Assembly (NCBI GenBank): GCA_046728075.1
Contig: JBKPDV010000155.1
Span: 1 to 10,301 of the forward strand
DNA: 10,301 nt
Direction of reading: 5' to 3'
Origin: JBKPDV01 sp046728075
GTDB lineage: Bacteria; Acidobacteriota; Thermoanaerobaculia; UBA5066; Gp7-AA6
How positions within the stretch are numbered: the first letter of the stretch is position 1; each line of letters starts with the position of its first letter. The notes under the pieces are model-generated. The model saw only the letters and a program-made list of their open reading frames with translations. It ran no database searches and had not been told where the DNA came from. Positions 6,875-10,301 of this stretch are shown one piece after another. The translations under genes and the position numbers were made by a program.

Positions 6875-6956
6875 AGGGTCAGACTTTCAAAATTGTATTT
6901 CGGTTAGCCATCAAGACACGACTCACCAAATAACCCCATCCTGGAAGACTGACCCC
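6875..6956. repeat. REP-like element with terminal inverted repeats
   Basis: AGGGTCAGACTTTC (6875-6888) and GGAAGACTGACCCC (6943-6956) are imperfect inverted repeats, 11 of 14 positions complementary. Inside them GGTTA (6902-6906) and TAACC (6931-6935) form a second nested pair. The ends carry the GGGTCAG/CTGACCCC signature that also ends the transposase remnant at 1513-1522. This fits a non-autonomous REP-type or MITE-like unit mobilised by REP-associated transposases. No target duplication was identified. Confidence 0.55.
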
Positions 6957-6976
6957 GATCATCCCCGATCATTCCC

Positions 6977-7027
6977 CTGAAAGGCTCGCGCCCCCGTCTT
7001 CATGTAACCTGACCCCAATGACCCTGC
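6977..7027 (+). repeat. Dispersed repeat, copy B
   Basis: This is the better-preserved partner of the repeat at 1272-1318. It has CTGAAAGGCTCGCG, then TCATGTAACCTGACCCCAAT. CTGACCCC at 7009-7016 repeats the one at 6949-6956, 60 bp upstream, so the copy probably belongs to the same compound REP-type element. The putative promoter of the YCII gene follows about 35 bp downstream. Confidence 0.55.
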
Positions 7028-7059
7028 CGCGAGCACGATTTCGGCCAACTCCGCCAGGA

Positions 7060-7086
7060 TGTCGAATCTGCAGGCCGTCGACCGTC
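7060..7086 (+). promoter_or_regulatory. Candidate ECF42-dependent promoter
   Basis: TGTCGA (7060-7065) and CGTC (7083-7086) are separated by 17 nt. From memory of work on ECF42 in Streptomyces venezuelae, the reported promoter is TGTCGA at -35 and CG(A/T)C at -10, located before DGPF/YCII genes. This site lies 56 bp upstream of the YCII start and would give a short 5' leader. It implies that the sigma factor encoded downstream activates its own operon. The motif is short and GC-rich DNA yields chance hits, so this is supported by position rather than proven. Confidence 0.55.
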
Positions 7087-7141
7087 ATCTCCCTGGAGGA
7101 CCGCGGTCCGCACCGGGCTGCGCGTCCATAGGAGGATCACA

Positions 7142-7513
7142 ATGCGATACATCATGGTCGTCTATGAGACCCCCACCGACGTCGACAGGCGGGGCGACCC
7201 CGCGGGCGAGCAGTACATCGCGGCCTGGCGGGCGTACTACAAGGCCCTCGAGAAAGCGCACGTTTATGTCGGCGGGGCGCCCCTGAAGCAAGCGGCGACG
7301 GCCACGACCGTCCGCCTGAGGGAGGGCAGGCGACAGGTGCAGGACGGTCCCTTCGCCGAGGCCAAGGAGGAGCTGGGCGGGTTCCTCATTCTCGAATTGC
7401 CGTCCCTGGACGCGGCGCTCGACTGGGCCGCGCGCTGTCCCGCGGCCGCCGCCGGCGCCCTGGAGATCCGGCCGATGGACGTCGAAATGCACGACACCAT
7501 CGTCCGTCCCTGA
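7142..7513 (+). CDS. YCII-related (DGPF-domain) protein
   Basis: The protein has 123 residues. The start is secure: AGGAGG at 7130-7135, a 6-nt spacer, then ATG. It shows the ferredoxin-like YCII/DGPF fold pattern. MRYIMVVYE forms the first strand, followed by a helix with YIAAWRAYYKALEKA and the loop YVGGAPLK. The strand ATTVRLREG leads to the family's signature VQDGPFAEAKEELGGFLIL, and the helix LDAALDWAARCPAA precedes the last strand ALEIRPM. DGPF here is exact. These proteins are small and cytoplasmic, and their biochemical role is not established. They are the usual genomic partners of ECF42 sigma factors. The stop lies 5 bp before the GTG of the sigma gene, so the two are surely co-transcribed. 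Confidence 0.92.
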   Translation: MRYIMVVYETPTDVDRRGDPAGEQYIAAWRAYYKALEKAHVYVGGAPLKQAATATTVRLREGRRQVQDGPFAEAKEELGGFLILELPSLDAALDWAARCPAAAAGALEIRPMDVEMHDTIVRP

Positions 7514-7518
7514 GCGCC

Positions 7519-8739
7519 GTGGACGACGCGCAGCACGCAGTCGAGGCCGTGGCGCGCGCTTCCTACGGGCGCCTGCTCGCCTATCTCTCCTCCGAGACGC
7601 GGGACGTAGCCGGCGCGGAGGACGCGCTGGGAGAGGCGCTGCTCGCTGCTCTCACGTCCTGGCCGCGCGACGGCGTCCCGGAGAAGCCTGAGGCGTGGCT
7701 CCTCACCGCCGCACGCCATCGGCTGATCGACCAGGCCCGCCGCGCGCGTGTGCGCAGCGATCACATGGACACCGTCCGACGCCTTACGGAGGGGACCGCG
7801 CGGCCCCCCGATTTCGTCGACTCATTTCCCGACCGGCGCGTCGAGCTGTTGTTCGTGTGCGCCCACCCGGCGATCGACCCCGCCCTGCACGCACCGCTGA
7901 TGCTGCAAACGGTCCTCGGCCTCGACGCCGCGCGCATCGCGCAGGCCTTCCTCGTTCCCCCCGCGACCATGGGGCAGCGGCTGGTGCGAGCGAAGCGCAA
8001 GATCCGCGAGGCGGGCATCCCTTTTCAGGTCCCCGAAGCCCACGAGTTGCCGCAACGTCTCGACACGGTTCTCGAGGCCGTCTACGCCGCGTATGGTCTC
8101 GGCCGCGACGAGGCGGCGGGCGCCGACGCGCGCGGGCAGGATCTGGCGGACGAGGCGATCTGGCTGGCGCGCGTGGTCCGCACGCGCATGCCCGAAGAGC
8201 CCGAAGTGCGCGGGCTCCTCGCCCTGATGCTGTTCTGCGATGCGCGTCGTGTGGCGCGGCGGACCCCCGATGGACGCTACGTGCCTCTCTCGGAGCAGAA
8301 CCCGGCGGCGTGGTCGAGCGAGTCGATCGTCGAGGCCGAGCGCGAGCTCGCTGCGGCCGCGGGGCTCGGGCGGGTCGGCCGGTTCCAGATCGAGGCAGCC
8401 ATCCACTCGGTTCATTCCGAGCGCGCGCGCATCGGCCGCACCGACTGGGCCGCCATCGCCGTGTTCTACGAGCATCTCGTACGCATCGCCCCGACGCTCG
8501 GCGCCCGGGTGGCGCAGACCGTGGCGGTGTCCGAGACGCGCGGGGCCGCCACCGCGCTGACGCTCCTGGACACGCTGGACCGAACCGCGGTGGCTGCTTA
8601 CCAGCCTTTCTGGGCCGTGCGCGCCCACCTTCTCAGGAATCTCGGCCGAGCGACAGAGGCCGTGGAATCCTACGACCGCGCCATCGGTCTGACCGAGGAT
8701 CCTGCCATCCGGCGGTTTCTGCTCGAACGCCGCGGCTGA
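7519..8739 (+). CDS. ECF42-type RNA polymerase sigma factor, long C-terminal extension
   Basis: The protein has 406 residues, twice the length of a classical ECF factor. The start is GTG 7519, five bases after the YCII stop; no Shine-Dalgarno is visible, which suggests translational coupling. Region sigma-2 covers about residues 14-76 (AGAEDALGEALLAAL, PEAWLLTAARHRLIDQARR). Region sigma-4 covers about 118-164, with the helix-turn-helix LDAARIAQAFLVPPATMGQR and LVRAKRKIREAGIPF. After that comes an extension of about 240 residues (DUF6596-like) starting RLDTVLEAVYAAYGLG. It holds ARLVVR-like LARVVRTRMPEEPEVRGLLA and ends with a TPR-like helical pair (AHLLRNLGRATEAVESYDRA, DPAIRRFLLERR). In ECF42 factors the extension is thought to control activity in place of an anti-sigma factor. 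The common YxxFNEGY element is changed to YAAYGLGR here. Confidence 0.92.
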   Translation: MDDAQHAVEAVARASYGRLLAYLSSETRDVAGAEDALGEALLAALTSWPRDGVPEKPEAWLLTAARHRLIDQARRARVRSDHMDTVRRLTEGTARPPDFVDSFPDRRVELLFVCAHPAIDPALHAPLMLQTVLGLDAARIAQAFLVPPATMGQRLVRAKRKIREAGIPFQVPEAHELPQRLDTVLEAVYAAYGLGRDEAAGADARGQDLADEAIWLARVVRTRMPEEPEVRGLLALMLFCDARRVARRTPDGRYVPLSEQNPAAWSSESIVEAERELAAAAGLGRVGRFQIEAAIHSVHSERARIGRTDWAAIAVFYEHLVRIAPTLGARVAQTVAVSETRGAATALTLLDTLDRTAVAAYQPFWAVRAHLLRNLGRATEAVESYDRAIGLTEDPAIRRFLLERRG

Positions 8740-8765
8740 ATTTCGCGGAATCTCGGTCGAAATTC
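8738..8765 (+). terminator. Hairpin at the sigma gene stop
   Basis: GAATTTCG (8738-8745) and CGAAATTC (8758-8765) are perfect 8-bp complements with a 12-nt loop, starting within the stop codon of the sigma gene. No T tract follows (CCTCCCCTCG), so it is not a canonical intrinsic terminator. It may weaken read-through into the small gene, protect the transcript 3' end, or be chance. Confidence 0.3.
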
Positions 8766-8839
8766 CCTCCCCTCGAACGCCATCAGAGTGAAGGCCGGAA
8801 TCGTGGCACCCCGGCCGAGGAAGTTCAGAGGAGGGACAT

Positions 8840-8986
8840 ATGTGCCCAGCATGCATCGCAAGCACAGCAGTGATGGTCGCCGGAGCCGGATCCGCAGGAG
8901 GAATTCTGGCGGTGTGCCTCGGCAAGCTCCGAAAATTTCTCAGAGCGAGTGGTTTCGGTCTGTTTCAGAAAACAAAGGAGAGATGA
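8840..8986 (+). CDS. Small CPAC-motif membrane protein
   Basis: The protein has 48 residues and is too short for common ORF cut-offs. The ATG at 8840 is preceded by a strong GAGGAGGG (8828-8835). The protein starts MCPACIASTAVMVAGAGSAG; Cys2 and Cys5 form a CxxC pair at the extreme N-terminus. A single hydrophobic segment spans about residues 6-28. It is followed by a basic, probably cytoplasmic tail (GKLRKFLRASGFG, then FQKTKER). The TGA ends at 8986 and the next ATG begins at 8988, so it is coupled to the DUF899 gene. I recall similar small CPAC proteins beside DUF899 genes in other soil bacteria. A redox or metal-binding membrane partner for the thioredoxin-like neighbour is a reasonable guess, not shown. 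Alternative frames across this stretch look random. Confidence 0.8.
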   Translation: MCPACIASTAVMVAGAGSAGGILAVCLGKLRKFLRASGFGLFQKTKER

Positions 8987-8987
8987 C

Positions 8988-9791
8988 ATGGCAACGAGCA
9001 AAGAGAGAGACAAGGAGCACCCGAAAGGGGATATCGCGATGAAGACACCACCGATCGTTTCGGAGCAGGAGTGGGAGGCAGCGCGGCAGCAGCTCCTCGT
9101 GAAGGAGAAAGCCTTGACCCGCTCCCGAGATGCGCTGGCCGCCGAGCGTCGACGGATGCCGTGGATGGCGGTGGAGAAGGATTACGAGTTCGAAGGACCC
9201 AAGGGTAAGGTTAGCCTGCTCGACCTGTTCGAGGGCCGCAGGCAGTTGATCGTCTATCGTGCCTTCTTCGAGCCCGGGGTGTTCGGCTGGCCCGAGCACG
9301 CCTGCCGCGGCTGCTCCCTGGGCGCCGACCAGGTCGCCCACCTGGCCCATCTGAACGCTCGCGACACCACCCTCGCCTACGCCTCACGCGCGCCGCAGGC
9401 GGACATCGCGCGCCTGAAGGCGCGGATGGGCTGGGAGATGCCCTGGTACACCATGACCGACGGCTTCGACGCGGACTTCGGCGTCGATGAATGGCACGGC
9501 CACAACGTGTTCTTCCACGACGGCGAGCAGGTGTTCCGCACATACTTCATCAACGCCCGCGGCGACGAGGCGATGGGCAGCACCTGGAGTTTCCTCGACA
9601 TCACGCCGCTCGGCCGTCAGGAGACTTGGGAAGACTCGCCAGAGGGTTACCCCCAGACCCCGCCGTACAAGTGGTGGAACTGGCACGACAACTACGACGC
9701 CGAGGCCTCGGTCGACCCGAGGTGGGTCAAGGTGTCCGACGCTGGAGAAGTCGCGTTCCGAAAGCGCGACGCAGAGGCGAAGGCGAGGTAA
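8988..9791 (+). CDS. DUF899 thioredoxin-like family protein
   Basis: The protein has 267 residues. I chose ATG 8988 because AAAGGAG (8974-8980) lies 7 nt upstream and because the start couples to the small CPAC gene. An inner Met at 9039 (MKTPPIVSEQEW) is an alternative, since many family members start close to PPIVS. The order is an N-terminal helical arm (EWEAARQQLLVKEKALTRSR, RRMPWMAVEKDYEFEGP), then a thioredoxin-like core (LLDLFEGRRQLIVYRAFFEP). Next is CRGCS at residues 106-110, a CxxC at the position of the family's usual CPGCS. Further conserved parts are THLNARDTTLAYASRAP-like HLNARDTTLAYASRAP, MGWEMPWYT, HNVFFHDGEQVFRTYF and the tail YKWWNWHDNY. The family resembles AhpC/TSA peroxiredoxin folds; activity and substrate are unproven. 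It is soluble, with no signal peptide. Confidence 0.92.
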   Translation: MATSKERDKEHPKGDIAMKTPPIVSEQEWEAARQQLLVKEKALTRSRDALAAERRRMPWMAVEKDYEFEGPKGKVSLLDLFEGRRQLIVYRAFFEPGVFGWPEHACRGCSLGADQVAHLAHLNARDTTLAYASRAPQADIARLKARMGWEMPWYTMTDGFDADFGVDEWHGHNVFFHDGEQVFRTYFINARGDEAMGSTWSFLDITPLGRQETWEDSPEGYPQTPPYKWWNWHDNYDAEASVDPRWVKVSDAGEVAFRKRDAEAKAR

Positions 9792-9873
9792 AGAAGGGCG
9801 ACCACTTCTCCGCCTTCGAGCAACCGGCTCTCTTCACACAGGGCTCCGCGAGAGGCAGTTCTGGTACGGGTCG

Positions 9874-9963
9874 TGGGGTCGGTCATGTTTGGTAGTTCTT
9901 CCTGTTGTCGGAGAACGAAGGCGCGGCATGAGCCGCCAAGACCTCAAAGCATGACCGACCCCA
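9874..9963. repeat. Palindromic REP/MITE-like element with three stems
   Basis: TGGGGTCGGTCATG (9874-9887) and CATGACCGACCCCA (9950-9963) are perfect 14-bp inverted repeats. The stem continues inward with TTTG pairing CAAA after one bulged G (9949). Inside lie two more hairpins. GTTCTTCC (9895-9902) pairs with GGAGAAC (9910-9916) with one bulge, and GCGGC (9923-9927) pairs with GCCGC (9932-9936). The 90-nt unit thus folds as a three-stem junction. Its GGGGTC ends resemble those of the REP-type elements elsewhere in the window. It sits about 80 bp after the DUF899 stop and might also end transcription. The rest of the 9792-10137 gap (9964-10126) holds nothing I recognise. Confidence 0.72.
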
Positions 9964-10137
9964 ATCCACATGCTGACCTCATTGATTTCGCGCCGGCTGG
10001 CGCGGCGGGGCGGAGAAGCCTTGCAACTCTTGGCTTCGGCTTCCGTATGACGGCGTGAACTGTGGCAAAGTTGCCGGCTCGATGCGGTCGCCGAAAACGG
10101 TTCGCTGAAGAGCCCCGACGGTAAATGGAGTGGAACG

Positions 10138-10301
10138 ATGAAACAAAGGTTTGTGGGTATTCTCGCCCTGACCGTCCTTGCATTGAGCTGGAGTGGTCCG
10201 GCGCAATCGCAGACCCCCAAAACTGCCTATCCCCAGATGGCACCGGCCGAGCAGTATCGCATCGCAAACCGTGAGGATGAAATCGCACTGGCACGCAGTG
10301 C
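10138..10301 (+). CDS. Secreted protein of unknown function, paralogue 2, 3' partial
   Basis: The ATG at 10138 has GGAG at 10127-10130 with a 7-nt spacer. Fifty-four codons are visible before the window ends. The start is a signal peptide: MKQRFVGILALTVLALSWSG, then PAQSQ, with probable cleavage near residue 24. The mature part begins YPQMAPAEQY and continues to EIALARS. This matches the same place in the gene at 4668-5405 (YPSMAPLDQY, EIALARSA), with one residue inserted between the two blocks. The two are therefore homologues, in opposite orientation about 4.7 kb apart. The function is unknown. If the family length holds, about 190 residues lie beyond the window. Confidence 0.82.
   Translation, partial: MKQRFVGILALTVLALSWSGPAQSQTPKTAYPQMAPAEQYRIANREDEIALARS

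Noticed and set aside
6423..6875. A 150-residue gene starting with GTG inside the SRPBCC remnant
   Set aside because: Only the first part resembles SRPBCC; the remainder looks random and no ribosome binding site precedes the GTG, so I call the start a fragment and nothing more.
7695..8873. Plus-strand frame of 392 residues overlapping the sigma gene
   Set aside because: It is almost only Arg, Ala, Gly and Pro, shifted by one frame from the sigma gene; a codon-bias shadow. The same holds for the minus-strand frame at 7822-8925.
1..10301. tRNA, rRNA, CRISPR array, complete insertion sequence or phage gene
   Set aside because: I looked for repeat-spacer periodicity, tRNA-like cloverleafs and intact transposase genes; none is present. 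The three-stem element at 9874-9963 lacks tRNA consensus features.

Overview
The window is high-GC DNA, most like a soil or rhizosphere Acidobacteriota or a close relative. The main pointer is the long orphan MacB/FtsX-type permease on the minus strand, a class greatly expanded in Acidobacteria. The set of small VOC, YCII, DUF899 and ECF-sigma genes also fits free-living soil bacteria. The assignment rests on gene content only.

Layout. (1) At 1-1178 (+) is the C-terminal part of an FAD-dependent aromatic-type monooxygenase, cut by the window edge. (2) At 1179-1771 is a decayed patch: a dispersed repeat, the first ~60 codons of a DUF2867-type gene, and an internally deleted REP-associated (IS200/Y1-type) transposase facing it. 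(3) At 1772-4264 (-) is an intact ADOP/MacB-like permease with no ATPase gene beside it. (4) At 4668-5405 (-) is a secreted protein of unknown function. (5) At 5961-6389 (+) is a VOC/glyoxalase-fold protein, followed by fragments of SRPBCC and probably DUF1801 genes. These are followed by two REP-like repeat units. (6) At 7142-8739 (+) is a tight two-gene unit of a YCII/DGPF-domain protein and an ECF42-type sigma factor with a long C-terminal extension. A site resembling the reported ECF42 promoter lies upstream. (7) At 8840-9791 (+) is a 48-codon CPAC membrane protein that is missed by ordinary ORF length cut-offs, coupled to a DUF899 thioredoxin-like protein. (8) At 9874-9963 is a nearly perfect palindromic element that can fold into a three-stem structure. 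(9) From 10138 (+) starts a second secreted protein of the same family as the one at 4668-5405, cut by the window end.

How the parts fit. The best-supported functional unit is the sigma module: ECF42 factors have no classical anti-sigma gene and are usually found with DGPF/YCII genes. Here the YCII gene probably shares its transcript with the sigma gene and may be autoregulated. The CPAC/DUF899 pair follows on the same strand and could be part of the same regulon, but this is inference. The two homologous secreted-protein genes bracket the accessory segment in opposite, outward-facing orientations. Gene fragments and REP-type repeats on both sides of the permease suggest repeated insertion and deletion. 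No RNA gene, CRISPR array or complete mobile element is visible.
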